DNA of 53,278 nucleotides from Betaproteobacteria bacterium. Its GTDB lineage: Bacteria; Pseudomonadota; Gammaproteobacteria; Burkholderiales; SG8-41. Positions 8,672 to 17,471 of the stretch are shown piece by piece (position 1 is the first letter of the stretch; every line of letters begins with the position of its first letter). Location of the stretch: contig CANJQI010000009.1 of assembly GCA_947476215.1 (NCBI GenBank), forward strand, positions 1-53,278, in the 5' to 3' direction. Both the position numbers and the translations under genes were made by a program. Below the pieces are notes generated by a model that did not search any database, had not been told where the DNA came from, and saw nothing but the letters and a program-made list of their open reading frames with translations.

Positions 8672-10012
8672 TCACGCCAAACTAAACGTGGCCTGCTTTT
8701 CCAGGTTCTCCAGCCTGGATAGCAGTCGTTCCGCGGAGGCTGGGTCTCTCCCCGCAGTGAGCAGCATGAACTTGCGGCGCATGTCCTCGCTGCTCAACGG
8801 ATCACCCGGCATGCCTTTAAACGTTTCTCCAATGCGCGTGAACTCGCGGCCATCCTTGAGACGAACGGTAATGCGTGTCGGCAACGGCGTCTGATTGAAC
8901 TGCGCATTTGCACGCAGTTCGACGATGCGGCATGCGGCTCGTATCGAAGCATCGTCCAGTGCCCCGGTAACAAACGAGTTCGGATTCTCGGGATCCCGAA
9001 ACAGTGCGAGCGCAACACAAAAAGGCACGCTGTATTGCGCCTGCATGAGATCGCCGGGCTCGCGAATATTGTGGTGACTGGCGAGCTTCTCATGCCCCTC
9101 GACCAGTATGCTTGCCACATCGGCGCCATGAAACCCATGCTCCGACATCAACCCGCGCAGCGACTGTACCGCGGTCTGTGCATTCATATGGCACGCGTAG
9201 CGCTTCATACAGATATGCAGCACTTCCCAGCGCTCCTTCAATTCGGACGTGAGCAGCTCGGGGGCTGCATCACGGCAATAAACATCCATGAATCCAAACA
9301 TGCCATCGAGCACGGTTTCGGGTCCGGTGTAGCCATCCTTGGCAAGCCGTGCCGCCAGCACGCCGGACTCGGCGGCTCGCCCCAGATGCAGGCGTTTCAC
9401 CATCCCCCCCTGTTGGGACTTGGTAAATGCGAGTATGCCCGAGGACAATGAACCGGCAATGCCAAGCGCATGCACGAGTTCGTCCGCATTGAGTCCCATT
9501 ACGCGCCCCGCCGCGATCGCAGCGCCGTACGGGCCGGTGAGACCCGGCGAATGAAAGCCGAGTTTCTCCGGACTGTGGTGCGACGCCAGCGCGATGCGAT
9601 ACATGACCTCGCATCCGGCGACAAATGCCGCGATGGCTGTTTTGCCATCCGCGCCGACTTCCTCGCATGCGGCAAATACCGCGGGCAGCACCGTTGCTTC
9701 CGCATGCGCGCCGGCAGGCGGGAAACGGCCCGCATCCTGTTCGAAAGCATGAGTACAGAGGCCGTTGACGAGCGCCGCATAGGGCGCATGAACGCGCACG
9801 TCCGGATAGCCTATGAGAGTGCACGGTCCACCGCTCCCATATCGGCGCGCATAGTCGGCGGCGGTACGGCTCCACGGAAACTGCGCGCCAAATGCGGCAA
9901 TTGCAACCGCGTCGATGATACAGTTCTTGGCGCGCTGAACGACAGCGTCCGGAAGATCGGTAAACGCCAGATCGGCGGCGAATTTTCCCAAGGTCTGGCT
10001 GGCGGTCGGCAT
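8672..10012 (-). CDS. MmgE/PrpD family protein, type A
   Basis: 446 residues from the ATG at 10012 (MPTASQTLGKF). The nine extra upstream codons are dropped because the paralogue at 22056-23405 starts with the matching MPTSSQVLAKF. The family includes 2-methylcitrate dehydratase PrpD and cis-aconitate decarboxylase. Recognisable stretches are IIDAVAIAAFG near the N-terminus and AGRVMGLNADELVHALGIAGS in the middle. The long similarity to the second type A copy suggests duplication. Divergent from the alpha/beta hydrolase at 10144. Substrate not assignable. Confidence 0.88.
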   Translation of the reverse strand: MPTASQTLGKFAADLAFTDLPDAVVQRAKNCIIDAVAIAAFGAQFPWSRTAADYARRYGSGGPCTLIGYPDVRVHAPYAALVNGLCTHAFEQDAGRFPPAGAHAEATVLPAVFAACEEVGADGKTAIAAFVAGCEVMYRIALASHHSPEKLGFHSPGLTGPYGAAIAAGRVMGLNADELVHALGIAGSLSSGILAFTKSQQGGMVKRLHLGRAAESGVLAARLAKDGYTGPETVLDGMFGFMDVYCRDAAPELLTSELKERWEVLHICMKRYACHMNAQTAVQSLRGLMSEHGFHGADVASILVEGHEKLASHHNIREPGDLMQAQYSVPFCVALALFRDPENPNSFVTGALDDASIRAACRIVELRANAQFNQTPLPTRITVRLKDGREFTRIGETFKGMPGDPLSSEDMRRKFMLLTAGRDPASAERLLSRLENLEKQATFSLA

Positions 10013-10143
10013 GTGGTGAGGTCTCCCTGTGCGAATCAAGTATAAACAAGTGCGCTATGCGGTGGCACCACCCATTATGTTACTCTTGTCCTGCACTTTT
10101 TCCGAGGTCGCGACATCGTTCCGGATAGCGAAAGGACGTACAG

Positions 10144-10986
10144 ATGGCGGTTGAAAATGTAGGCAAGATTCGAGTGGATGACACTCTGGAAATGGGTTAC
10201 TACATTGACGACTGTACCGATCCGTGGAAGACGCCGGAAACGATTATTCTGCTGCACGGTTGTCGCAAACCACGGCAGGTTTTTTATGCATGGATACCGA
10301 CGCTGGCACGCGAATTCCGAGTCATTCGTCCCCACATCCGCGGCCACTGGGACTCGACGTCGGCACCCGCGGACTATGTATGGTCGGTTGCCGGTCTGAT
10401 ACAGGACCTCAGGATATTTCTCGAAAAACTGAACGTCGGCAAAGTGCATTTCGTCGGTGAATCGCTGGGTGGTTTCCTCGCGTATCATCTCGCCTACCAC
10501 CATCCCGATTTGTTCAAGACTTTGACGCTGGTGACCGCCCCCAGCCCGAGCTTCAAGGATCACCCCATCGGCAAAGCAGGCAGCATGGAAGCGCGCCATC
10601 CCGTTTGGGGCAAGGACGAAAAATCCCGCCTACAACTGCTCGACGAGTTCGGCCCCGAGCACCGTGAGCTCGCGGAGTGGGGATATCTGGAACGCTGGAA
10701 ATGCCCGATCGAAGGCACCAAGGGATATTTCAAGGCCGCTGCCGGCTGCGAAGTCAATGTCGATGCATTCCTGCCTAAAATCAATATTCCGACGCTATAC
10801 CTGATGGGCGCGGACTGCACGCGCATCATCCCGGTGCAGGAAGCACAGCGGCTGTGTGACCTGATGCCGAACGCGAAACTGGTGACCTTCCCCGGCATCA
10901 GATCACAGTGCCAGTTCACGATGCCGGAGCGTTGCGCGGAAGAAGTCGTGCGCTTCGTCAAGGAACAGAATTCGCAGGCGCACTAA
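10144..10986 (+). CDS. Alpha/beta-hydrolase-fold protein lacking the catalytic His (paralogue 1)
   Basis: 280 residues. The oxyanion segment LLHGCRKPR (about 36-44) and the nucleophile elbow VGESLGG (Ser107) are intact, and Asp224 lies in GADCTRII. At the place of the usual PGxGH catalytic histidine the sequence is FPGIRSQCQF, so position 254 is Ser. The paralogue at 11850 has Ala there, with the same QCQF. Either another His serves, or the protein does not act as a normal hydrolase. It faces prpD across 131 bp. ATG 10144 follows GAAAGGAC. Confidence 0.88.
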   Translation: MAVENVGKIRVDDTLEMGYYIDDCTDPWKTPETIILLHGCRKPRQVFYAWIPTLAREFRVIRPHIRGHWDSTSAPADYVWSVAGLIQDLRIFLEKLNVGKVHFVGESLGGFLAYHLAYHHPDLFKTLTLVTAPSPSFKDHPIGKAGSMEARHPVWGKDEKSRLQLLDEFGPEHRELAEWGYLERWKCPIEGTKGYFKAAAGCEVNVDAFLPKINIPTLYLMGADCTRIIPVQEAQRLCDLMPNAKLVTFPGIRSQCQFTMPERCAEEVVRFVKEQNSQAH

Positions 10987-10987
10987 T

Positions 10988-11007
10988 TTCCCGTAATGCA
11001 GCGGGAA
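10988..11007. terminator. Short hairpin between convergent genes
   Basis: TTCCCG and CGGGAA form a 6-bp stem around 8 bases just after the hydrolase stop and before the convergent SDR gene. There is no clear T tract, so this is a weak terminator candidate. Confidence 0.25.
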
Positions 11008-11067
11008 CCTCAATGGCCATGTTTCAATAGGTAGCCGCGCAACACCGGGTACGGCGTCAAGGTCACC

Positions 11068-11853
11068 TCACATGCGGTCTATACGACCGCCGTCCACGCA
11101 CAGCAACTGTCCGGAAACAAAGCTCGATTCGTCGCACGCGAAAAAGAGCACGGCGTTCGCGGTGTCCTCGGGCTTGCCGGCGCGGTTCATGACGCAGGCT
11201 TTTTTTCTGGACTCGATATGCTTCTCGGCTTCCTCCTTGGTGCGCGTGGTGTATGTCATGGGCGTCACCACGAATCCCGGTGCCACGCAGTTCACCGTGA
11301 TGCCATGCGGCCCCAGCTCCCGCGCCAACGTTTTCGTCAGATGTATGACTGCCGCCTTTGCTGACGAGTAGTTGCCGTTGCCCGCCGGAGATCCACCACC
11401 ACCAAACGGTGCCGCGCCGGTACCGGCCACCGACGATATATTCACGATCTTGCCGTATTTCTGCTCCATCATGTACTTGGCTACGGCCTGCACGCAGTAA
11501 AACACGCCTTTCAGATCGACCGCGATCACCGCATCCCAGTCCGCATCATCCATCGTCAACCACGGACGCGGCCGGACTATGCCGGCGTTGTTGACCAGGA
11601 TGTCGATATGCCCGAACTTTTCGGCCACGGATTTCGTCATGTCTTGAACCTGCCTTCTGTTCGTGACGTCCACCTTGTAGCCCATCGCCGTGCGCCCCGC
11701 CTGCTGGAGCTCCGCAACCACCGTATCGATGGATTCCTGCTTGATGTCGGCGACAACCACCGACGCGCCCTGCTCGGACAAGCGATGCACCATGGCCCTG
11801 CCCAGCCCCGATCCGCTGCCGGTCACTATCGCAACCTTGTCTTTCAGTCTCAT
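11068..11853 (-). CDS. Short-chain dehydrogenase/reductase (classical SDR)
   Basis: 261 residues with TGSGSGLG for cofactor binding (about 11-18), VNNAGIV, catalytic Ser in NISSVAG, and the Tyr/Lys pair in NYSSAKAA. These are the classical SDR marks; the family oxidises or reduces hydroxy/keto groups with NAD(P). The ATG overlaps the upstream hydrolase stop (ATGA), and AAGGAG precedes it. It is the last gene of a Bug - hydrolase - SDR operon running from 13681 to 11068. Confidence 0.92.
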   Translation of the reverse strand: MRLKDKVAIVTGSGSGLGRAMVHRLSEQGASVVVADIKQESIDTVVAELQQAGRTAMGYKVDVTNRRQVQDMTKSVAEKFGHIDILVNNAGIVRPRPWLTMDDADWDAVIAVDLKGVFYCVQAVAKYMMEQKYGKIVNISSVAGTGAAPFGGGGSPAGNGNYSSAKAAVIHLTKTLARELGPHGITVNCVAPGFVVTPMTYTTRTKEEAEKHIESRKKACVMNRAGKPEDTANAVLFFACDESSFVSGQLLCVDGGRIDRM

Positions 11854-12692
11854 GCTCCGCTCCTTATTTTTTCATGTATAAACCGCGCGACTTCCGCGGC
11901 ACATTGTTCGGGAATGACAAACTGGCATTGCGCCGTAACGCCGGGAAAAGTCACCAGCCGTGCGCGTGGCATGAGATCGCACAGCCGCCGCGCTTCCCGT
12001 GCATCTATGATCCTCGTGTGCTCGGCCCCCAGCAGATAGAGCGTGGGCACGCTGATTCCAGCCAGAAACGACTCGGTATCCGCCGTGCATGTCGCCGCCG
12101 CCTGAAAATATCCCTTGGTTCCTTCCTTGGGGCACTTCCATCCTTCGTCGTGGCGCCAATCGGCGAGTTCTTCATTTCCGGGGCCGAACTCCGCGATGAC
12201 CCGCGCCCTTTGCTTTTCGTCCACGCCCCATACCGGGTGATACACCTCGTGGTTGCCGATCTTGCCCAACGGATGTTGATTGAAATCGGGGCCGGGTGAA
12301 GTTACCAGCGTCAAGGTCTTCAGGCGTTCGGGGTAACGATGCGCGAAATACAGCGCCTGCAGCCCACCCAGCGACTCGCCCAGCAGGTGCACCCTGTCCA
12401 TGCCCAGCGCATCGAGAAAACCCTTTAAATCGCGCACCAGCCCGTCCATCGTCCATTGATAATCTTGCGGCGCGGGCGTCGAATCCCAATGACCTCTCAG
12501 ATGCGGCCGAACGACTCTGAAGTGGCGCGCCAGTGTCGGGATCCAGGCATAGAACATCTGTCTGGGCTTGAGACACCCATGCAGCAGGACTATCGTTTCC
12601 GGGGTTTTCCACGGATCGGTACCGTCATCAAGGTAGTAACCCGCTTCTAGCGTGTCGTCGACCTTGACCTTTCTTGTCAGTTCAACTGCCAT
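11850..12692 (-). CDS. Alpha/beta-hydrolase-fold protein lacking the catalytic His (paralogue 2)
   Basis: 280 residues, exactly as long as the paralogue at 10144 and collinear with it. It keeps LLHGC and LGESLGG (Ser107). Position 224 is Glu (GAEHTRII) rather than Asp, and 254, where a catalytic His is expected, is Ala (FPGVTAQCQF). QCQF and the following PE are shared by both copies. It starts 11 bp after the Bug gene stop and overlaps the SDR start, so all three are likely one transcript. Confidence 0.88.
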   Translation of the reverse strand: MAVELTRKVKVDDTLEAGYYLDDGTDPWKTPETIVLLHGCLKPRQMFYAWIPTLARHFRVVRPHLRGHWDSTPAPQDYQWTMDGLVRDLKGFLDALGMDRVHLLGESLGGLQALYFAHRYPERLKTLTLVTSPGPDFNQHPLGKIGNHEVYHPVWGVDEKQRARVIAEFGPGNEELADWRHDEGWKCPKEGTKGYFQAAATCTADTESFLAGISVPTLYLLGAEHTRIIDAREARRLCDLMPRARLVTFPGVTAQCQFVIPEQCAAEVARFIHEKIRSGA

Positions 12693-12703
12693 GGGTATAT
12701 TCT

Positions 12704-13681
12704 CTATTCGGCACGGATATTCGCTTCCTTGATGAGTTTACCGACCGTGCTCATGTCGGATTTTATCGCAGCGGAAAACTGCTCCTGCGTCGTTCCCACC
12801 GCCTCGGCGCCGGCGCGCAACAATCTTTCCCTTACGTCTTCGCGCTTTAACACAAGCACGATTTCCTGATTCAATCGATTGATGATAGCCGGCGATGTTT
12901 TTGCCGGCGCAAATATGCCCGGCAGCGTTACCGATTCGTAGCCCGGCAGTCCTGAGGACGCCACTGTGGGCAATCCGGGCGCAAGTGCAGACGTCTGCGC
13001 GCCCGTCACCGCCAATCCCCGCACGCGGCCCGATTTCACATGCGGCATGACCGCGCTCGCGTTGCCGAATGCCAACTGCACTTCGCCGCTGAGCAGCGCG
13101 TTGGTAGCCGGACCACCACCCTTATAGGAAATACGCACGATATCGACGCGCGCCATGGCCTTGAAAAGTTCCGCCGCGAAATGTTGCGATGCGCCCGCCG
13201 CACCCGCTGAATAGTTCAGAACGCCGGGCCGCGCTTTGGCCAGTGTAATCAGATCTTTCACGGTCTTGACCGGCAAGGATGGATGCACGACCAGCACGTT
13301 GGGCGTGATGACCGCCAACGTGATCGGCACGAAATCTCTCTGCACATCCCAGGTTATGGTGGCTTGCATATACGGCAATATCCATAGCGTGTTGGCGGCC
13401 AGCAGCAGCGTATGGCCATCCGGCGGCGCTTTGGCCACCGCTTCTATAGACTGGATCACGACCCGGTTTTCGATAACAACAGCCTGGCCCATGGCGCCCG
13501 TCAGACCTTGCGCGATGGTGCGCGCCAGCATGTCATTTCCGCCCCCCGCCTCTGAGGTAAACATATGAACCGGCTTGGTTGGGTAGGCCGGTCCCGCGCC
13601 CGTGGCAGCCGTCTGGGCATGTAGCTCGCACGCACAGAGCAACCCCACCGAGACCATGACTGCAACATAGCTGGCTTTCAT
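12704..13681 (-). CDS. Bug/TctC-family periplasmic solute-binding protein (3 of 12)
   Basis: 325 residues from the ATG at 13681 (MKASYVAV). Another Met four codons upstream is possible; the first 30 codons of the longer frame overlap the divergent promoter region. A signal peptide ends near LHAQT. Mature start YPTKPVHMFTSEAGGGND, then ANTLWILPYM, place it in the Trp-motif subgroup. First gene of the Bug - hydrolase - SDR operon, divergent from prpD at 13846. Confidence 0.9.
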   Translation of the reverse strand: MKASYVAVMVSVGLLCACELHAQTAATGAGPAYPTKPVHMFTSEAGGGNDMLARTIAQGLTGAMGQAVVIENRVVIQSIEAVAKAPPDGHTLLLAANTLWILPYMQATITWDVQRDFVPITLAVITPNVLVVHPSLPVKTVKDLITLAKARPGVLNYSAGAAGASQHFAAELFKAMARVDIVRISYKGGGPATNALLSGEVQLAFGNASAVMPHVKSGRVRGLAVTGAQTSALAPGLPTVASSGLPGYESVTLPGIFAPAKTSPAIINRLNQEIVLVLKREDVRERLLRAGAEAVGTTQEQFSAAIKSDMSTVGKLIKEANIRAE

Positions 13682-13799
13682 CTGTTCTCCCATATGATCA
13701 GGCAATAACGTCGCCTCAATTACCCGCCATTCAACTTGAACGCATGATATTACCCGATGCGTAAGCGATGGTGGACCTGTGTGGCCCGACACCGGTCGC

Positions 13800-13805
13800 T
13801 ATAAT
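13800..13805 (+). promoter_or_regulatory. Candidate -10 box for prpD type B
   Basis: A perfect TATAAT lies about 40 bp before the ATG at 13846, in the divergent spacer. No convincing -35 box is found at 16-18 bp, so this is only a candidate. Confidence 0.35.
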
Positions 13806-13845
13806 TGACGTTTTGTATTTCTGTGCACCACTGGAGAATGGCACG

Positions 13846-15243
13846 ATGGATAAAACCAGAGAAAAGTTAGTCAGTTACGCTGCGGCACTGCGCTATCAAG
13901 ACCTGACACCGAAAGCAGTCCACGCCGTCAAGCGCAGCGTCATCGATTCCGTGGGATGTGCGCTCGGCGCATTCGATGCCGCACCGGCCGTCGCGGCGCG
14001 CAAGCTGGCGGCGCAGGTCAGCGCCATACGTCCTGCCACGGTCATAGGCACGGATATCCGAAGCACGCCGGAGCACGCGGCTTTTGCCAATGGCGCGATG
14101 GTCAGGTATGCGGACTTCAATGACGACTACTTTGGCGGCACCGGCCAGTTCGGACCGCATCCCAGCGACAACATCAGTCCGGTGCTGGCCGCCACCGAAG
14201 CCATGAATGCGGATGGTAAAACGCTGATATTGGGCATCGTCACGGCGTATGAAATCTGTTGTCAGATCGTGGATCATACGCATCTGCATGAACAGGGTTC
14301 CCCGTTGCGCAAGTGGGACTATCCTATCCTGCACTCGATCTCGAGCTCGCTCGGCACGGCCAAGGTTCTGGGGTTGACCGAAGAACAAATGGGTAACGCC
14401 GTGTCACTGGCTATCGTGCCCAACATCCCGCTGAACCAGACGCGTTACGGCAAGCTCTCCAACTGGAAGTCACTGGCCGGCCCCAATGCCTGCCGCAATG
14501 GTCTGTTTGCGGCGCTTGCCGCGCAAGCCGGCATCACCGGACCGGAAGAACCGTTCGAGGGCCGCGCCGGCTACATGAATATACTTCCCGATAGATTCGA
14601 ACTAGCCGCTGCGTTCGGCGGCAACGGCACGCCGTTCAAGATTGAAGGCAGCTTCATCAAGTGCCTGCCGGTACGTTACGGTTGCCAGTTGCCGATCTGG
14701 GTCGCGCTCGAACTGCGCACCAAAATCAAACTCGATGACGTCGAAGCGCTCTGCGTCTATATCGAAGATCGCCCGCATCGCGTCGTCGACCGCGCCGATG
14801 AGCCGGAATACTGGAACCCGATGAGCCGTGAAACCGCCGATCACAGTTTTCCGTATCTGGTCGGAGCCGCCCTCGTCGATGGCGAGATCAACGCGAAGAC
14901 CTTCACACCTGAACGATTCCGCGACCCGACGATACTCTCTGTAGTGCAAAAAATCCGCCTCGCTGGCGACCAAGCCTACAACAACGATCCGTGGACTTAC
15001 GATTGCCGCATCGAGGCAACGCTTAGATCGGGAGATGTCGTCACTGTGCACCAACGCAATCCCAAAGGACATCCCGGCAATCCCGCGAGTGACGAGGACA
15101 TCGAACAGAAATTCCTGAAACAGGTCGACGGCCGGATACCCGCCTCGCAATCCCGCACTTTGCTCGACGCGCTCTGGCAACTCGACAAACTGGACGACAT
15201 CAAGAAGCTTTTTCCGATGATGCTGATGCCCGGAAACCGCTGA
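13846..15243 (+). CDS. MmgE/PrpD family protein, type B
   Basis: 465 residues from the ATG at 13846 (MDKTREKLVSY). GGAG ten bases upstream and the matching start of the copy at 27253-28644 support it. VKRSVIDSVGCALGAF, GPHPSDNISPVLAA and SRETADHSFPYL are family landmarks. The family comprises cytoplasmic dehydratase- or decarboxylase-type enzymes for citrate-like acids. The stop overlaps the next ATG (TGATG), so it is probably translationally coupled to the Bug gene downstream, linking enzyme and binding protein. Confidence 0.9.
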   Translation: MDKTREKLVSYAAALRYQDLTPKAVHAVKRSVIDSVGCALGAFDAAPAVAARKLAAQVSAIRPATVIGTDIRSTPEHAAFANGAMVRYADFNDDYFGGTGQFGPHPSDNISPVLAATEAMNADGKTLILGIVTAYEICCQIVDHTHLHEQGSPLRKWDYPILHSISSSLGTAKVLGLTEEQMGNAVSLAIVPNIPLNQTRYGKLSNWKSLAGPNACRNGLFAALAAQAGITGPEEPFEGRAGYMNILPDRFELAAAFGGNGTPFKIEGSFIKCLPVRYGCQLPIWVALELRTKIKLDDVEALCVYIEDRPHRVVDRADEPEYWNPMSRETADHSFPYLVGAALVDGEINAKTFTPERFRDPTILSVVQKIRLAGDQAYNNDPWTYDCRIEATLRSGDVVTVHQRNPKGHPGNPASDEDIEQKFLKQVDGRIPASQSRTLLDALWQLDKLDDIKKLFPMMLMPGNR

Positions 15244-16202
15244 TGCGTCTGCGCCTGCTTGTAGTCGGCCTTGGGATCGGACTCACGATTCCGCTCGCGG
15301 ACGTGGTACGCGCAGACACTTATCCAAGCAAACCCATACGTATCGTTGCCGGTGAAGCCGGCGGCAGCACGGACTTCATGTCGCGTCTGGTTGCGCCCGG
15401 CCTCGCCGCCAGCATGGGCCAGCCCGTCATCGTTCAGAACCGCGGCGGCAATGGCCTGCCACAATCGCTAGTCGCCAACGCTTCACCGGATGGATATACC
15501 CTGCTGCTCAATGGCAGCCCGGTGTGGCTGTTGCCGTTCCTGCAGGACAAGGTGGCCTACGATCCGATACGAGATTTTTTCGTGATCACATTGACCAGTT
15601 CGTCACCGAATGTGCTCGTCGTGCATCCGTCGATGCCCGCGACTTCGGTCAAGGATCTGATTGCATTGGCCAAAGCGAAGCCAGGCCAGCTCAACTATTC
15701 GTCGTCTCCCGCCGGTAGCACGCCTCACCTCGCGGCGGAGTTATTCAAATCCATGGCCGGCATCAAAATGCTGTGGGTGCCATACAAGAGTGCGAGTCCG
15801 GCACTCGTCGCGCTGCTGGGCGGAGAGGTCCAGCTCATGTTCGCGACACCGCTATCGGCGGCGCCACACGTCAAGACAAGCCGGTTGCGGGCATTGGCGG
15901 TGACCAGCCCTGAACCAACCGCGCTCGCCCCCGGCCTGCCGACGGTAGCATCCGCCGGACTTCCCGGCTATGAAACCCGATCGATGCAGGCGATATGGGC
16001 GCCGGCAAAAACACCCTCGGCCATCAGCCGACGATTGAACGAGGAAATCGTGCGCGTCCTCAATCAACCTGAAATGAAAAGGAAGGTTTTCGAATTCGGA
16101 TCAGAGGTCGTCACCTGTTCGCCTGCAGAAGCGCTGTCCATAATCAAAGCGGATATGGCGCGTATGGGCAAGGTGATCAGGGATACCGGCGCGCACGAAT
16201 AA
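15243..16202 (+). CDS. Bug/TctC-family periplasmic solute-binding protein (4 of 12)
   Basis: 319 residues. The ATG at 15243 overlaps the prpD stop. The signal peptide ends near VVRADT; mature start YPSKPIRIVAGEAGGSTDF. NGSPVWLLPFL carries the Trp motif. The direct coupling to prpD type B suggests both serve the same substrate (inference). Confidence 0.92.
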   Translation: MRLRLLVVGLGIGLTIPLADVVRADTYPSKPIRIVAGEAGGSTDFMSRLVAPGLAASMGQPVIVQNRGGNGLPQSLVANASPDGYTLLLNGSPVWLLPFLQDKVAYDPIRDFFVITLTSSSPNVLVVHPSMPATSVKDLIALAKAKPGQLNYSSSPAGSTPHLAAELFKSMAGIKMLWVPYKSASPALVALLGGEVQLMFATPLSAAPHVKTSRLRALAVTSPEPTALAPGLPTVASAGLPGYETRSMQAIWAPAKTPSAISRRLNEEIVRVLNQPEMKRKVFEFGSEVVTCSPAEALSIIKADMARMGKVIRDTGAHE

Positions 16203-16566
16203 AGTTCAGTCTTTAAAGACCTCTGCCAGGCTACACGGTGCCGCAGTCAGCCTCCCAATAAGCCACGACTTCCACCTGCCCCATCTGTATGCTGTAAGAC
16301 TTGATGCAAAGGCTGTCATGCATCTGTATGATGCAATTCTGGAGCAACGACGATGGTTGAAAACGTGGAAATTTCGGGGTGTAATGATATTTGAATGTCG
16401 TTTATAAACATGATTATACATACGTGTTTGCCAAAATATACACCTCGTTGGTGCTTATCCCAATACTTTTAGGTTGGGGACTTTGCGTTTAGGCAGCATA
16501 GCAAGCGCATCAAGACGCCGGCATGTAATTCAGGGCGGTGCGCGGTGCGCTTCGCCCTCGAACTGA
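16203..16566. other. Gene-free, AT-richer spacer
   Basis: No supported gene is seen. A 71-codon minus-strand frame (16206-16421) has no recognisable motif, and short frames of similar quality lie in other phases. The base composition is visibly more AT-rich than the neighbours around 16370-16440, which fits a foreign or decayed insertion border before the nucleotidyltransferase-like gene. Confidence 0.5.
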
Positions 16567-16596
16567 ATACAATGAACCTTCATACAATGAACCTTC
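16567..16596. repeat. Two tandem 15-bp repeats
   Basis: The 15-bp unit ATACAATGAACCTTC occurs twice back to back, 21 bp ahead of the GTG start of the nucleotidyltransferase-like gene. It could be a regulatory iteron or a slippage product. Confidence 0.6.
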
Positions 16597-16617
16597 ACTC
16601 AATTTGCCCGAGCGACA

Positions 16618-17064
16618 GTGCCGCTACCTCAACTAAATGATCAGGGCGACCTTCCCGCAGGCATTCACGCGTCGTCAATCGAAGAAGTCATTGATGTCTT
16701 TGGGAAAGAGTCGCCCCAGCGCAAGATCGTAGGATTGCGGCTTCGACGAATTTACGAATTGGCGTTGTCGACCGGCTGTCTTGAACGAGCCCTGGTGTTC
16801 GGCTCATTCGTTTCGGCAAAATCGCATCCGAACGATGTTGACGTCTTCCTGGGCATGGGCAATGAATTCAATGTTGAGTCCCTGGCTGCCGGTCAGCGAC
16901 TCCTATTCGAAAATGCGTCGGCACAGGCTCACTTTGGGGCCAGCGTCTTTTAGTTAAGGCAAGTCGCGGCATTTCCCAGTATCGAGGAAGTAATCGCGGG
17001 CTGGGGCGTCAAGCGAGACGGTAACATTCGAGGTATCGTAGAACTTTCCGGGGGTACGCCATGA
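16618..17064 (+). pseudogene. DUF6932-like nucleotidyltransferase-fold protein, in-frame amber codon
   Basis: The GTG at 16618 opens VPLPQLNDQGDLPAGIH, the usual N-terminus of DUF6932-like proteins. GSFVSAKSHPNDVDVF matches the GSxxT..DVD pattern of minimal nucleotidyltransferases. The frame stops at TAG 16951-16953. It then continues in phase for 36 codons with KRDGNIRGIVEL, a typical C-terminus, to TGA 17062-17064. So one gene of about 148 codons is cut by a single amber codon near codon 112. The natural stop overlaps the next gene's ATG (ATGA). Family assignment is from memory of the motif pattern. Confidence 0.7.
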
Positions 17065-17267
17065 TCGCAAACGATCAAGAACTGAAGGTTACACTCGAAC
17101 GCATTGCGCGGTTCCAAGCACAGATTGCGCACTTACGTTCAGTCGAAACCAATCCAAGCAACTATCGAGCTTCGGTTTCAAGTTTCCTATCCGAGGTCGA
17201 TCGCATGCAACTTGAGGTCCGCGATTACCTCAGCCTCTTGCCGCGCGAGTTGCAGTCTGCCGCCTAA
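17061..17267 (+). CDS. Small helical protein coupled to the DUF6932-like gene
   Basis: 68 residues, predicted almost wholly helical and charged, starting MIANDQELKVTLERIARFQ. The ATG overlaps the end of the nucleotidyltransferase-like frame by ATGA. A two-gene arrangement of a nucleotidyltransferase-like protein and a tiny helical partner resembles toxin-antitoxin layout, but no function is established. If the upstream gene is dead, this gene may be poorly translated. Confidence 0.6.
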   Translation: MIANDQELKVTLERIARFQAQIAHLRSVETNPSNYRASVSSFLSEVDRMQLEVRDYLSLLPRELQSAA

Positions 17268-17392
17268 CGACTAAGATTAGAGATGGAATCGAGTTTCCAT
17301 ATGAGGCTGTGCACGTAGATTTCATTTTGAAGACTGCATGAAAATCACAACTTGTACAGCCCCAGTGCACTGAGGGGCGTCCATCTACGTAG

Positions 17393-17421
17393 TTGACATG
17401 CTCCGGGACCGGGCGTTACAT
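17393..17421 (+). promoter_or_regulatory. Candidate promoter upstream of SDR gene
   Basis: A perfect TTGACA (17393-17398) is followed after 17 bp by TTACAT (17416-17421), which matches the -10 consensus at only three positions. It lies about 50 bp before the SDR start. An 8-bp inverted repeat ACGTAGAT/ATCTACGT brackets the region upstream of it. Confidence 0.35.
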
Positions 17422-17471
17422 TCAGCGCGAACAAATTATTTTGTTATACCTATCAACTGCAGAGGAAATGC

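Noticed and set aside
16206-16421. 71-codon minus-strand frame in the gene-free spacer
   Set aside because: No motif, and other phases there look equally good.
17255-17275. GCCTAAC near the small helical gene as an integron attC site
   Set aside because: No matching GTTRRRY end or hairpin was found; the sequence is simply the stop codon context.
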